In this document: positions 36,071-48,200 of the stretch, in pieces
Layout of the letters: every line of letters begins with the position of its first letter
How positions within the stretch are numbered: the first letter of the stretch is position 1
NCBI GenBank assembly: GCA_947561395.2
Contig: OX387194.1
Span: 11,456,048-11,520,047, forward strand
Length of the DNA: 64,000 nucleotides
Direction: 5' to 3'
From: Buxus sempervirens
Lineage: Eukaryota; Streptophyta; Magnoliopsida; Buxales; Buxaceae
Program-made: the position numbers and the translations under genes
The notes under the pieces: generated by a model
The model's database searches: none
Told to the model about the DNA's origin: nothing
What the model saw: only the letters and a program-made list of their open reading frames with translations

Positions 36071-36760
36071 ATTAGTTATATTTCCTATTTTGGGTTTTTT
36101 TAAATGGAAAGATACAAAAAGTAGAGCCCGACTCTTCTGTTACGGCTTCCCATGCGCCGCTTGTATAACGTTCGTAGGAACGTTACACGCATCCTGTTAG
36201 ATGGGACCCACCTAACGGATGGGAGATAGCGTTAACAGAATACAGCTTTCATGAAGTTGAATCTTGAGAGATCCGAACCATGAACCGAATATTAAGTGCC
36301 TTCACATAAGACCCGGATCCATGCTCAAAATTATCTCGGGTTTTTTTTAGAACTGTATTTTTTAACTATGGTGAGAAGTAGATTTGAATCAAAATCTGTT
36401 CAAGTTAGATAATTTATCACTAATTAAGTGAAAATATTTGTGGGTGAATCAGGGCTCATAAACTATTTTTGAAAATAATTAAATTCGTATTTTTAATTGA
36501 TCCTTTTTTTAAAGGAATAGACAAGGGGAGAAATAGACTATAGAGTCATCAATGGATTAGATCATGACTAGTACGTATTTTTTATGAAAGGGCTTTAGTC
36601 CAATAATCTAAGAAGGCATCCCATTAGGTTAGACCATTAATTTTATCAATTTCTTACAATTTCAAATGATTCATATCACTTATTTTCTTTGTACGAAATA
36701 ATGGAAAGGCATGCGCCATGCTCCTGATAACATTCGCATTTAACACAAACGTTGGAGATA
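36071..36760. other. Upstream region of the response regulator
   Basis: About 700 bp between the candidate core promoter and the LINE insertion. No ORF or obvious repeat. It ends in the 17-bp target-site copy at 36761-36777. Confidence 0.5.
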
Positions 36761-36818
36761 GTGTCCCACCATAGTCTTTTTTTTTTTTTTTGATAGGAAA
36801 AAGCCACCACACAATTTA

Positions 36819-39800
36819 TTAATTAAAACAAGAAAGGACCCTCCTAGAGGAAGTCCAGCCCATAACATCAGCAGTTACGATATTGTTAATACACACAAGC
36901 AGGCTTTGAAACCAGAAACATGAGTAATTTGTGATGCGAAAATTAGCTAGGCCATTAGCAACGGCATTGGCTTCTCTGTAAATCACTTGAATAGAGAGAT
37001 GAGGGAAGGAATTGGCCAATAACATAATCTCCTCCACCAAAATAGCTATTCTCCATGGTGGTTCGATGTCCTTGTTCAAGATCCCAACCAAGCTTCTGCA
37101 ATCGCATTCCAGAATCACTCTTTGAAACCTGAGATGGCTTGCCATTATTAGCCCTTCTCTAACCGTAGTAGCTTCTGCCACCAAAGATTCTATGATTCCA
37201 ATATTCTAAGCTATGGCACCGAGGCATTTTCCTTGGTAATTTCTTGCTATACACCCGATCGCAGCCTCTCTCGGGAATCCCTTTGCTGCTCCATCAACAT
37301 TCACTTTAATCCACTGCTCCCCAGGTGCTTGCCAATTGATGTATATTTCCTCTGATTCTTTTGCCTTTTCAGATTTTGTCTCCTCCACTAGTCTTTGAGA
37401 ATTCACAAGTAAACAAGCAAGGAAATTAAAGCTATCCTGTAAAGATGGTTTAATATTTTCAAATAGACAGTTGTTTTGAGCTTTCCAAACCGCCCAACAG
37501 GCATTGGCCCAAGCTGCCAATAACTCATGTTCATTTTTTTTTCAAAGATTTTTCCAGGTTCAATATAACATCAAAGACCCAATCTTTGCATAAGTATTCC
37601 TGAGCCTACCCACCAAGGATTCCCCCCATCCTCCCAAACCAGAGTGCCCTGTTGAAACTACACTTTAAAAACAAATGATTATTCGATTCTTGTTCTTGAT
37701 TACACAAGAAGCATAATTCAAAAGGAACGCCAATTCTGAAATAGAGAAGATCATTAGTAGGCGTACCTTCATGTATTGTCTTCCATAAGAACAGTTTGAT
37801 CTTTTGCGAGCAAGGAATGTGCCACAAGGAGAGTCATTTACTTACCTCTTGTTGGTTTTCTTCCACATTGGACAGCAATCCATATGAGGAGGCAACTGAG
37901 AATTTGCTCTTTGTAGTTACTTTCCAGAATATTTTGTCTTCTCTTGCAGCCTTGCTTATGGGGACTTCCAAAATTTTCTCAATGATTTGTTCCGGCCATA
38001 TCCTTCTCAGTTTTTTAATGTCCCAGCATCTTTGGACTTGATCAATGAGTTCTGCCACCTTGTTTACATTTGTTCTTCTGCTGCTCATCAGCTCATCCAT
38101 ATCCATATTAATATCTAACCTTTGTCTTCAATTCCGATCGACTGACCATTTGCTATTGACCATCCCATCCCCATCCTTAAAGTCTCTCGAGCTTGGCAAA
38201 TTTGTTTCCACAGCCAAGAACTATTTTTTTTTTTATAGGGGCTTCCAGAAACTCTCTTTATTTGCAATATTTTTCAGTCATGATTCTTATCCACACCTTA
38301 TCATCATTTTTAACCATTCCCCAAGCTACTTTTGCAAACATGACTTGATTGAATTTCCTGCTATCTTTTATGTTCAGACCCCCATTTCTTATGGGGAGAC
38401 AAATCTTTTCCCAACTAAAGATGTGTAAGGTTCTTTTTTTTTTAGGTTTACCCCAAAAGGATCTACGGCCTCCTTATCAATATGATCCGAAATAGCAACA
38501 AGAAGTTTGAGACATCCCATGTAGTAGTGGGTTGTATTAAGCGAGGTGGCATTTATGAGAGTGGCCCTTCCCGCTTGGGTGAGGGTTTTGGATTTCCACC
38601 ACAAGTTTCTTGTTAATCCTGTCCATGGCTTCCTAGAAATTCCTAATCTTTGGCCCATTCAACAAGGTTGGAATTCCTAAATATTTGCCAGGTTTCCTAG
38701 TTGCTTTTATTCCTCACATTCTAAAAATTTCCCCTTTCTTTTTTCCTCTGATATTCGGACTTATGAAGAGCTCAGATTTTTCTTGGTTGAAGCTATGTCC
38801 AGCACTCTCACAAAAGGAATTGATTATATTTTTTAAGTTTAGCACATTTTTATTGCAAGCTCTCCCAAAAATTAGCAGGTCATCAGCATAGAGGAGGTGG
38901 GATATGGGTTTGGAAGCAGGTGTGACTTTGATTCCATTAATAACATGATGATTTTAGCCCTAGTTAAATCCAAGGAGAGGACTTGTTGGGTAAGGATGAA
39001 AATGTAGGGAGACAAAGGGTCTCCCTATCTTATTCCACGAGAAAGGTCAATCCTACCACAAGGTTTGCTATTAATTAACACACTGTACACTGTAGGACAC
39101 ATATCTTATGTACAACATTACTAACTCCACAAATCTATCATAGAACCCAACAGCAATCAAAGTTTCCCTAATGAACTCCCAATCCAACCTATCATAAGCT
39201 TTGGATAAGTCCAATTTTGCTGCAAACAGACCTAGCTTTTTTTGTTTTTTTCTTTTGTTTTATGGTGTGGTACAATTCCTAGATAGCTAGGATGTTCTCT
39301 TGAATGTTCCTACCAAGTACAAAGGTAGCTTGATAAGGGGAGATGATTTTAGACAGGGGGGTCTCATTCTATCAACAAGGATTCTGGATATGATTTTATA
39401 GGCAAAATTACACAAGCTGATTGGCCTATAATCACTAAATTTTCTGGGATTTTCAGTTTTGGGTATAAGGACAATGAAAGTTTGGTTAATTTTTTTGTCC
39501 AAAAAACCATTTAAGAAGAAATCCTTAACCACCTTACCCACATCCTCTTTAACCACTTCCCAATAGGTTTGGTAAAATATGCCCTGGAAGCCATTAGGGC
39601 CAGGGCTTTTAAGGGCCCTAAGATATTTTACAGCTTTCAAGATTTCGGCTTTAAAGACATCCCTCAAGAGACATTGATTTTCCTCCACAGAAATACTAGG
39701 GGTGACACAATTTATTATGTTGCAATTTCTCTCCCTATTTTCAGAGGCATACATGATAAAGAAGTAATCAACAAATATCCTCTCTATTTCCTTTGGGTCC

Positions 39801-40900
39801 TTGGTTTCTTCCAAATTTTCATTCTTGATGGAGACTATTTTATTGACATGATATGTGAAAAAATTTTGTGTTAAGGTCCCCATCCTTCAACCATTTTATC
39901 CTAGATTTTTGGTACCAAAAAGTTTCTTGAGCTCTCAAATCTCTGATGTAAGCATTTTTTTTTTATTACTCTTTCCTTTTCAATGAGATCCTAGGAATCC
40001 GAATATTCCATTTCCCTTTGAATTTCTTTTAGTTCATTTAATCTCTCCCCCACCCTCTTATTTATATTTTCCACATCTTTTCTACTCCAGTCAACCAAGC
40101 AGTTTTTTAATTGATCCGTTTTATTAGTGAATCTGTCATTATGATTTTCCCAACAGTCTTTTATCACCCTTTTACAGTTCGGCTCTGCAATCCGGAACTT
40201 CTCAAATCTAAAGACTTTATGGGGCTTAGAGTTTCTAGGATTGGTTTGGAGGGACATAGGTGTGTGGTCAGAACCCACCATTGGATCCTGCCAGAGGATC
40301 GCATGGGGAAAGAGGGTCAACTACTCAATACTACACAACACTCTATCAATCCTCTCACTGATTTTCCCTATCCCTTCCCTACCATTGTTACAGGATAATT
40401 TTAGACCTTTACATGGAAGATCAATCAAATTACAGGAATTAATTAACTGTTGCAATTGGTTAGCTTTACGTACCTGGATAGACTATCCACCTCTTTTTTC
40501 ATGATAGAATCGGACCACATTGAAGTCTCCAATGGCCGCCCATGGGTAGGTAGAATTTGTTGCTCTAGTTTTGAGATAATCCCACTAACTTGCCTGGATT
40601 TGCACTTTGGAACTGGCATGAACAAACAAAACTTCAAAGTTTCCCTCCTCTTGATTCAAAGATTTGCAGATTGATGCACCACTGGATACTACTTTCAATA
40701 ACAACCCTGCAGGTGTTATCCCATAGTACCCAAAATCCTTCTTTACTATCCGTCGCTGCCTTCCACCAAAAGTTTTAATAGCCCATCTTCTTTATAGTAT
40801 TAGCAGACTTTTTTTCTTCCAGAAGGATCTCCGATCGCAAAATGACATTTGGTCTCTAAGTACGAACTAGATTACAGAGATGTAATCTCGTCGGGGTTTG
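36819..40900 (-). pseudogene. LINE ORF2 remnant: endonuclease, reverse transcriptase, zf-RVT and RNase H
   Basis: The endonuclease C-terminal half includes RIDRVL- and GSDHTPMSL-like text (about 40240-40390). The RT region (38389-39883) has ALKSPGPNGFQGIFYQTYW and FIVLIPKTENPRKFSDYRPI. After a frameshift comes SPYQATFVLGRNIQEN, and the catalytic YADD is at 38879-38890 (HLLYADDLLIFG). The zf-RVT region is at 37606-37827 (KLFLWKTIHEGTPTNDLL, CFLCNQEQESNNHLFLKC). The RNase H region is at 36819-37520 (KVNVDGAAKGFP, AEATTVREGL, ILECDCRSLVGIL, IYREANAVANGLAN). It has a TAG stop inside it, and Asn-Gly replaces the usual Asp in the last motif. It is divided over several frames and is not functional. 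Confidence 0.88.
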
Positions 40901-41046
40901 ACCAATCCCCCAACAGTTCCATGCGATGATCTTCATGGAGACGGATAAGATTTGTTTTCCCCAATCTTAGAGCTTGATGACAAAGTTTCCGACTAGCTTG
41001 ATTCCTCACTATCACAACTTAACAAGAGAGCCTTTTTCCTCTTTCT

Positions 41047-41087
41047 TGGGGGGGTGAGTGGGGGGGGGGGGGGGGGTGGGGGTGAGT
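41047..41087. repeat. Poly-G tract inside the LINE
   Basis: GGGGGGGTGAGT followed by a run of sixteen G and then GTGGGGGTGAG. On the coding (minus) strand it is poly-C and gives a poly-Pro stretch. Confidence 0.95.
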
Positions 41088-41425
41088 TGGGTCAACATGG
41101 GGTTTTTTTGGATATCCGGTTTAGGTTTGGCACGGGTTTTTTTGGTTGGTGGGCTTGGTTGTGGATAGGTTAGATGGGGTGAGGCTTCTAAGGAGAAACT
41201 TGGGCTCATGGGTAGTTTATGACTGCGGAATTTGAAAAAGCTAGAGACAAGGAGATTTGGGCCTAGGAAAGAAGGCCCAAGGTCCAACTGGAAGAAATTA
41301 CTATTGGGCACATTGCTGGACAAGCCTCCCATCCTTAGCTCGGAGATCGAGGGCCCCAAATCTTTGATGTTATCAGATATCTGCAGGTCCTAACAAGCCA
41401 TCTCATCAGGTCCCATCAAATTTGA

Positions 41426-42296
41426 CTAAGTCCGACTCGGCTCAAAACTCAGCACGATCCCTAGTTGACTCATCCCTCCTTCATGGTGGTTCGAGTTCCT
41501 CCCGAGATTACAAGTGAGGGGGTTTCTTCTCTGGGAGATCGGTAATGAGAGCCCTTCTGTGTACTTTCTGCAATCCATCTCACTTGACTCTCTTTCAGAT
41601 ACCACAAAGGGTTTTCGGCAGTTGAGAAGGGAGTGACCAATCAGACCACAGGAAACACAGAAAGATGACAAGCTTTCATACTTGAAGCAAAGCCACAACT
41701 TACCTTCTGGCGAATCTTCGAAGAACACTCCCCAGATTATAGGATTTGCAAGAGGGATCTTGGCCTTGATAGTAATAGGTGGAGGATCCCCTCCCTCATC
41801 AGGGATTTCCACAGCAAGACACTCTCCAAAGAGGTTCATCATGCCCTCAATGACCCTTTCATCTTGGAATTTCTAATGGAGATTTGAATACACATCCACA
41901 TGATAATGTGTTTGAACACGAATTTTTTCACCATCCCCCCTTCCTCGATAGGTTCCATTAGGATGACAGGGTTGTTGATGACCCAAGGCTGAGCATTGAT
42001 TACCCTGTCTCTGTCGCTTTTAATCGAGAAAGCCACGACAAACCTTCTGGGGTTAACTTTGATGACCCTATTCTAACCGCCTTCCAGAGTCTAGCAATGG
42101 AGCTTCTAAAGCTGTTGAGTTTGATATCCTCTCCAAAGGATTCACAAATTATGAGGGAGTTCCACTGTTTATCAAGTCTAGTTTTGTCTTCTTCAATGGA
42201 TTTAAAGGTAATGCTAGCTCTAGGAGGTATCAAAAGGTCTTTGAGATTTTTGGTGAGATCTTCCATGGGTAGAGGAAGAAGGGTAAACGAGGACAA
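41426..42296 (-). pseudogene. LINE ORF1 remnant: DUF4283-like region plus CCHC zinc knuckle
   Basis: The zinc knuckle CVSCGLIGHSLLNC (C-x2-C-x4-H-x4-C) is intact in the frame 41426-41842, preceded by GKLWLCFKYESLSSF. The upstream frames (41839-42296) carry the DUF4283-type RNA-binding region (FKSIEEDKTRLDKQWNSLI ... RVINAQPWVINNPVILM). Two frameshifts separate them. Downstream (41012-41359) is a proline-rich tail, low-complexity on the plus strand with a G16 run. Confidence 0.8.
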
Positions 42297-42536
42297 AGTC
42301 TTGGTTTAGGTTGAACACCATAGGACAAATAGACCAAACTCAGAGAAAAACAAACACTGGCCGTGGTTTCAGGCTCTAGGGAGGCAGAGGAGGAAGGGGG
42401 ACCACAACTCTTGTGTGTTTCCATGGAGGATTAGATCTCCGATATACCTTTGTATAGCCTTTCCACTTTCCAAGATACTCCTACCCCACATCTCCCCAGG
42501 AAGTCTTTTTCCTACACCCGTGTCCCACCGGAGTCT

Positions 42537-43444
42537 GGCATTGCAAAATTCCCACTGTCTCTTCTCCTTTCTTCAATACATCAATCATGCATTTTCACCG
42601 TCAATCGATAATTATTGATGATCAAATTGTCATTAGAGAGCTTCGTCGACATTGAGAAGGGATTAATGGTGTGATATCACATTGATGATCGGATTAATTG
42701 AGCTTAGTTCAGTTTTGCATGTTGTGGATAAAGAAAAAGGAAGGAGACGAAAGGGTCACTGAAGAAGTTGAGGGAACTCTTCTCTTTTTTATGTAGTATA
42801 GGTAGATAATGCAAACCCAAAAACTCTAGCATGACATTTCTCTACCATGAGAATGTCCTTTGAAATTTTAAAAGACCTCCTGTTGTCTTAATAAATACTA
42901 TCTGCAACTTATATAACTATTTGTGTAAAGGTCTAAGTGTATACGTGCAGTGTAATATTGCAAGTGCCACCCTCTAATCCTCTCTAAATAAAAGAACAAT
43001 TGTTTATAGGTACGAAAATGTATTTCAAATAGAGATCCTTCAAACCTAAATAAGAATTCCTAACAATTGCTCTCTTCAAGTGAAAGAATTCTCTCTCCCC
43101 TCTCACTTTTCTTATTTTATAGAATAATGTTGTAGCGAGGTCAATTGTCTCTATTATTATAAAGCAAGTCAAAAAATTGTAGCCCTGTATTAACAAGTAT
43201 GCAAGGTTTAATGGAAATTAAAATAAATTTATTAGTGGATGTTAAATTTCGCAATTAACAAAAGTTCTAAATTTTAATGCCTGAACAAAGAACAACATCT
43301 GGGGTTATAGATGAGTTGATACTAGATCATCAAGCCTCAATACCTAGAAAGACTGGAATTCCTTCTTATTTTAAAAATTGTACAAATCCATCAATGCCAA
43401 AAAAAAAATAATGAAATGAGTCACAAAATCTATTATCTAAAGGG
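42537..43444. other. Intergenic DNA right of the LINE
   Basis: No gene or clear repeat recognised in this roughly 900-bp stretch, which is AT-rich with a few short ORFs lacking similarity. Confidence 0.5.
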
Positions 43445-43501
43445 AAAGAGGCTCGGGTTGACGTGGCCGCCTTGCCCGGCCTCGCACGCCCGAGCCTCTT
43501 T
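43445..43501. repeat. GC-rich hairpin with a 13-bp perfect stem
   Basis: AAAGAGGCTCGGG (43445-43457) and its exact complement CCCGAGCCTCTTT (43489-43501) flank a 31-nt GC-rich loop, in otherwise AT-rich DNA. It could be a foldback element remnant. Its GCCCGAGCC text also occurs in the hAT MITE at 44967. Confidence 0.8.
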
Positions 43502-43900
43502 TAAAAATTTCAACAAACAAAATGTTAAAAAAAATTTTTAAAAAAATGGTCCAAAAAGGTTTTAACAAAGGACTGCAGTTATGTACAGTTGCAGTAATTG
43601 AAAGTTGGATCCATCAGGAGTTGACAGCTGCAGTGATTGAACCCGTGATATTCTCTAGATGGTAGCCACTGGACCTCCTATTGCTTCTGCAAGCCCATTC
43701 CAGTCTCCCATGAGATGATTCCAGTGTCCCATGAGATGACTACTTTCTAGGTCGCCACATCTCATCTTGGTTCTATCAGCGAAGCTATGAAAAGAAATTA
43801 CACTAAAGAGAAGAAGGAAAGAGTCCCATCAATGTCCAGTTTAGCAGAAAATATATATAGTTCTCTAAATTTCAACAAAGAAAAAAAAAATTTATTTTAT

Positions 43901-44245
43901 AATTTCAGGCCGATTGAAAAGCAAGCGGCAGCAAGTGCATAGAGAACGGAGGTGTCAAGTAGAGTATTATTTGTGGCAGGGGGTGCACAGAGAACGGAGG
44001 TGTCAGGTGGAGTATTATTTTATAATTTCAAACAGAACGATAGAGAATTTCAACTTTGGAGATCTTTTTTTTGGTAGTATTCAACTTTGGAGATCTGACA
44101 CGTGAGAAAATAATATTTTATAATAAGTAAATTTCAGGCCAATTGAAAAGTAGGCGGCAGCAGGTGCACAGAGAACGGAGGTGTCAGGTGGAATATTATT
44201 TTATAATTTCAAACAGAACGATAGAGAATTTCAACTTTTCGAGAC
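43901..44245. repeat. Complex local duplication, three copies of a CGGCAGCA...GAGAACGGAGGTGTCA unit
   Basis: Copy 1 (43901-43971) and copy 3 (44130-44245) begin AATTTCAGGCC(G/A)ATTGAAAAG and include GCGGCAGCA. Copy 2 (43975-44064) starts inside the unit. All share GAGAACGGAGGTGTCA(A/G)GT. Copies 2 and 3 also share ATTTCAAACAGAACGATAGA. A shorter echo (CAACTTTGGAGATCT) follows at 44080. The unit is not related to any gene in the window. Confidence 0.88.
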
Positions 44246-44449
44246 CTAACACTTTCAAAGAAAATAATATTTTATTATATTATTTTACAGACCTGACACC
44301 TCTGATGATAGAGAAAATAGTATATGAAGGCAACCTGAAAGAGACCTGACAAGCATGTCAGGTTTAAAATTTTTTTTATGAAATTGGGTTCTCTTTTTAC
44401 AGACCTGATAAATTAAAACTGAAAATTTATATCATTATTTATTTATTTT

Positions 44450-44720
44450 CATTTGTCAGATCTGCGCAAAGGGAAAATGGAAGAGAGATCCATTTCAGAC
44501 CTGACACACGTTTTCTTCGCACTCCCTCTTGGTCTCTCCCTCCATCCTATGCCCTCTCCCTCACCCTCTCCCTCTCTCACTCTTTCTCTCTCCATCGTTT
44601 CTACCGCAAAGCATCGGTTTTCTCTTCAATTGGAGATAAGATTATTTGCAATCCGAAAATTGCAGAAGAGCAGTTTTGTTATTGCTAGGGTTTCGTTTTG
44701 TTTTTCTCTTTGATTTTTCG
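44450..44720 (+). other. Gene-leader-like, CT-rich segment with telo-box (no supported gene)
   Basis: CTCCCTC/CTCTCTC-rich DNA (44520-44600) is followed by GCTAGGGTTTCG (telo-box-like) and T-rich DNA. This composition is typical of a plant promoter and 5' UTR. No coding exon with recognisable similarity follows, so it may be a captured or orphan leader. Confidence 0.35.
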
Positions 44721-44966
44721 GAAAAGCACTGTTTTTTGCCTTTTTTGAGATTTTTTTATCGATTGGACTAACGGCTGGAAAAGGTGAAGGTCCAATCAAC
44801 TAGCAAGAATCACTCCAACTATGTTAAAAGTTCAATCGATAAAAGTTCCGATGGACTAGCAAGAATCACTCAAAGGTTCCTCTAGATACATTGCTTTATA
44901 TTTTTGGATAACCATATAGTAATGTGGCAAGCATTTTAACTCCAATTCATTTCAAATAACAGTCCG

Positions 44967-45210
44967 TAGAGGTGCTTATCGGGCCGTGCTTGCCCGAGCC
45001 CGGCGGCGTGCCGTGCCGGGCCTGGGGCTGTGGCCCGTCAGGCTCAGCACAACACGCCTGCTGGGGCGTGCCGTGCTGGGCCAGGGGTCCTGGCTAAACG
45101 GGCGGCGCGTGCCGCGGCCTGCCTGGCCCGTGGCACGTCAGGCCCGTGGCCTGCTCGGCACGCCCCAGTCGTGCCTGGGCAATGTCGAGCTAGCATGATA
45201 AGCACTCCTA
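44967..45210. mobile_element. GC-rich hAT-type MITE (244 bp)
   Basis: Terminal inverted repeats are TAGAGGTGCTTATC (left) and, as reverse complement of the right end, TAGGAGTGCTTATC: 12/14 identical. The flanking 8-bp direct repeats ACAGTCCG (44959-44966) and ACAATCCG (45211-45218) match at 7/8; 8-bp duplications are the hAT hallmark. The interior is extremely rich in GTGCCG, GGGCC and CCCGTGGC words, in strong contrast with the AT-rich surroundings. It has no transposase. The alternative frames that read through it (about 44986-45221) are GC-composition artefacts. Confidence 0.85.
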
Positions 45211-45218
45211 ACAATCCG

Positions 45219-48200
45219 TAACATGAGGATGTGTATTTAGTTTAGGGACATGTTCATTTATTTATTTTTAAATTTAGCCAGTACCCTAATGTCATTTTAT
45301 GGTGTTGTGTTGGTTTTTTCAATGGCAGAACAATTAACGATGGTAGCCATTCTTGGCCTCTTTGTGCAAGCGTTTGTGACTCATGAAAGTCCGATTGACA
45401 ATCTTCTATAGCGAATCTCCGATCTGTGACACAACTATGGCAGGAATAAGTGGCATGTTGTGTGAGCTACTTTTGATGTCTCTGTTTTTTGAATGTAGCT
45501 TAGAGGATGCAGACACAACAATAGCAGGACATGCATATTACTAATATATGATGTTATTTGTTTTTGTTGGTACCATTCTTGTGTTAAGTGCAATCTTATG
45601 TGCAATGTTGTATTAGCTTTTCATATGTTTGGATTTTGGTTTGCTTTTTAACATGTTTGATTCTTAATAAGTTTTTTAATATATTTTTAGTAAGTTTTCA
45701 ATACTTGGGTTACTGCGCATGAAAATATGTTTTGTGAAAACACGAATACGAATTCCACCTTCGTTGAAAAAGATGAAAACCAATTAACCATATGTATATT
45801 ACAAACCAGAATTTGGTTGTAAAGAGTTTCATTCACTTTAGAAATTGAACCATCCTTATGAAATGCTTCCCCCATTTTCATCACTCTCTATGAGCTTATC
45901 TATAGCCATTTATCTTATTTGTTGTTTTATATTCATATGTATTAAACGCACGGGTTCCAATGCTAGTATTTATAAGTAGAAAACTCTAACTTTAAAAAAT
46001 TTCAAAATGTTCCATGTTTTCATTGATACCATATACAATAGAAGATATGTTTCATATCTCTGCCCCATTTCAAACAACCACAAAATAACTTTATAAATGT
46101 TATGAGGGAATGAAAAAAAAGAAAAGGACACCCACTCAGAGGAAATGGGGACAAAGGGATCTTTCTATAGAGTTGGTGGGGGGAAGAAAGGGAATCCGCT
46201 AATTGGGCTCAATGATATGAAGAGTGATATAAAGGGATGTAACAAGTCACCTTAAGCTAGAATGCCCACAAGTTTGTCTAGGTAATCTAAGGATTTCCTT
46301 TTACTGGAAAGAACTATAGCCATGTTAGTTACAAATTTACAATACAAAGCCATAATTTCAATGAGAAAGGGATATGCTATATCATTAGATAATGTGATAT
46401 GTTACTTTAAAACCCAAATTTGATGGCAAGAGCTTTAAACAAGGTGTTTTAGGTGTACATAATTACATCCTAATCAGTCCCCCATCTTCCCTTTTCAATT
46501 TAATATTAATTATTCTTTATTTCACTAATTAATCGTACATTGGCACATTATTATAGTGATCGATATAGATCCGCAGTGCGAAAAACCGGGCACTTGTCGA
46601 AAAAAACAGTGAAAATTGACTCCACAAATATCTTTTTGCTAATGCAGGATTAGTGCATGATCACACAATATTTAAATGGTAATTGGCCCTTTGAAGATGA
46701 TGCTTTGTACTTTTCTGTTTGTCTATGAACATATATGTATAATTAAGCTTTTTTGGTACTAGACCACCAGCTGAATGGTTGTGTTTTTTTTTCCCCCAAA
46801 GGAACCCACTTCCACTATGCAGATGCAATCAAGGCTCCAATGATATCATGATCTTGATCTTGTGTATATATAAAAGCTTTTATGCAGAAGCATGCTTGAA
46901 ACCACTTTGAATATTAATATGCAACCAACAATAAGCAATTGCTTTTATTTGGATGAAGACAAGAAATCTTTTGAAATTGAATATAAATGCAACAAATGAT
47001 GCCCCAAAAGATCATGAGATCACTAAGGATGTTTGCTTCTACATGGTGGAAGACCTTTAAAATGGAATCATGGAATGGGTAGGTTGAACTTAAAAAGTAC
47101 AATCTAAATGCCCATGCATATTTATCTCCAGAAAAGAGATTAAGAACATATAGTGTCTTCTAAAGGCCAATCATCACTTGATTTGGTGTTTGATATGAAT
47201 AGGAGAAATGATTAAACATACATGACTTTAAGATTCATTTGAATGCAAATCCCTAGATTCTCTGTTTTTTGAAGTCACATGACATCCTTTTGGTATGGAA
47301 TAAAGAAATATGGCAGGGGGGAAGAAACCTGTACATCACTTGGCAAATTCTACTTAGTGCATTGTTGTCTGCCATAAAGATGTACACTTATGGCTTCCAA
47401 TAAGCCTCCTTTGTATTACTTAATTTGTTAACTTCTTGATATCTTTATGGCTTCCAATAAGCCTCCTCTGTATTATTTAATTTGTTAACTTCTTGATATC
47501 TTTACCACTTTATAGGGGCATCATACTACAATTACAACCCATCTTGTTGGGTTGCATTTTTCTCTTCAGTTATGCTGGATATGTGTGTGTCTCTGTGGGA
47601 GAGAGAGAGAAAGAAACAGAGACAGCAAGACAGAGAGATCCATGGAATGGTCTCACAGCTATCATGTCTTCTATTACAGGTCTCTCACTCATCCTTTATC
47701 ATTATGCTTTTCCATGAATAGGCCTCAGTTCAATTCATCTATTAAGAGTCAATAAGAATATCATGGCCAGCTAATGATTAGGGCCCTTTGAGAGGGGCCT
47801 ATAAACCACCCCAATTAATGATCCTCTTGCATTTGATCATCCAACAGAGATATCACACCAACCAAATGAATGTTTTACCCAAAAAAGGGCATAAATCTAA
47901 ATAAATTGCATGTTGGTCTTGGAAATCTCTCAGATTGGACTTACTTGTTGGATGGCCTGATGGTTTTTTTTGTTTTTGCACCATTTTACAACTTCTATAA
48001 CCACATGAGAATGGTGGTTTTGAAAAGAGACCGGTATTGAACCATGAAATGTGAAGGTTCATGGTTCATATGTCCGACTACGTGGTCTGACCCCCAAGTA
48101 TACATATAAATATTTTTTAATTAATAATAAACACATTATTATATTAATAATTTATAACAATGATCATGATTATGAAAACAAGGTATTCAAAAATAGAGAA

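Larger units (their letters stand above)
36778..42519 (-). mobile_element. Nearly full-length, decayed L1-type LINE with poly-A tail and target-site duplication
   Basis: The element reads on the minus strand. The 3' end is a poly-A tail (T run 36778-36791 on the plus strand). The flanks GTGTCCCACCATAGTCT (36761-36777) and GTGTCCCACCGGAGTCT (42520-42536) match at 15/17 positions and look like the target-site duplication. Between them, in L1 order, are an ORF1 with DUF4283-like and CCHC zinc-knuckle regions, then ORF2 with endonuclease, reverse transcriptase (YADD), zf-RVT and RNase H regions. Many stops and frameshifts make it inactive. Length is about 5.7 kb. It sits upstream of the response-regulator gene and on the same strand. 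Confidence 0.92.

Noticed and set aside
44986..45221. GC-rich frames of 63-70 codons
   Set aside because: They lie wholly within the hAT MITE; GC-rich DNA has few stops by chance.
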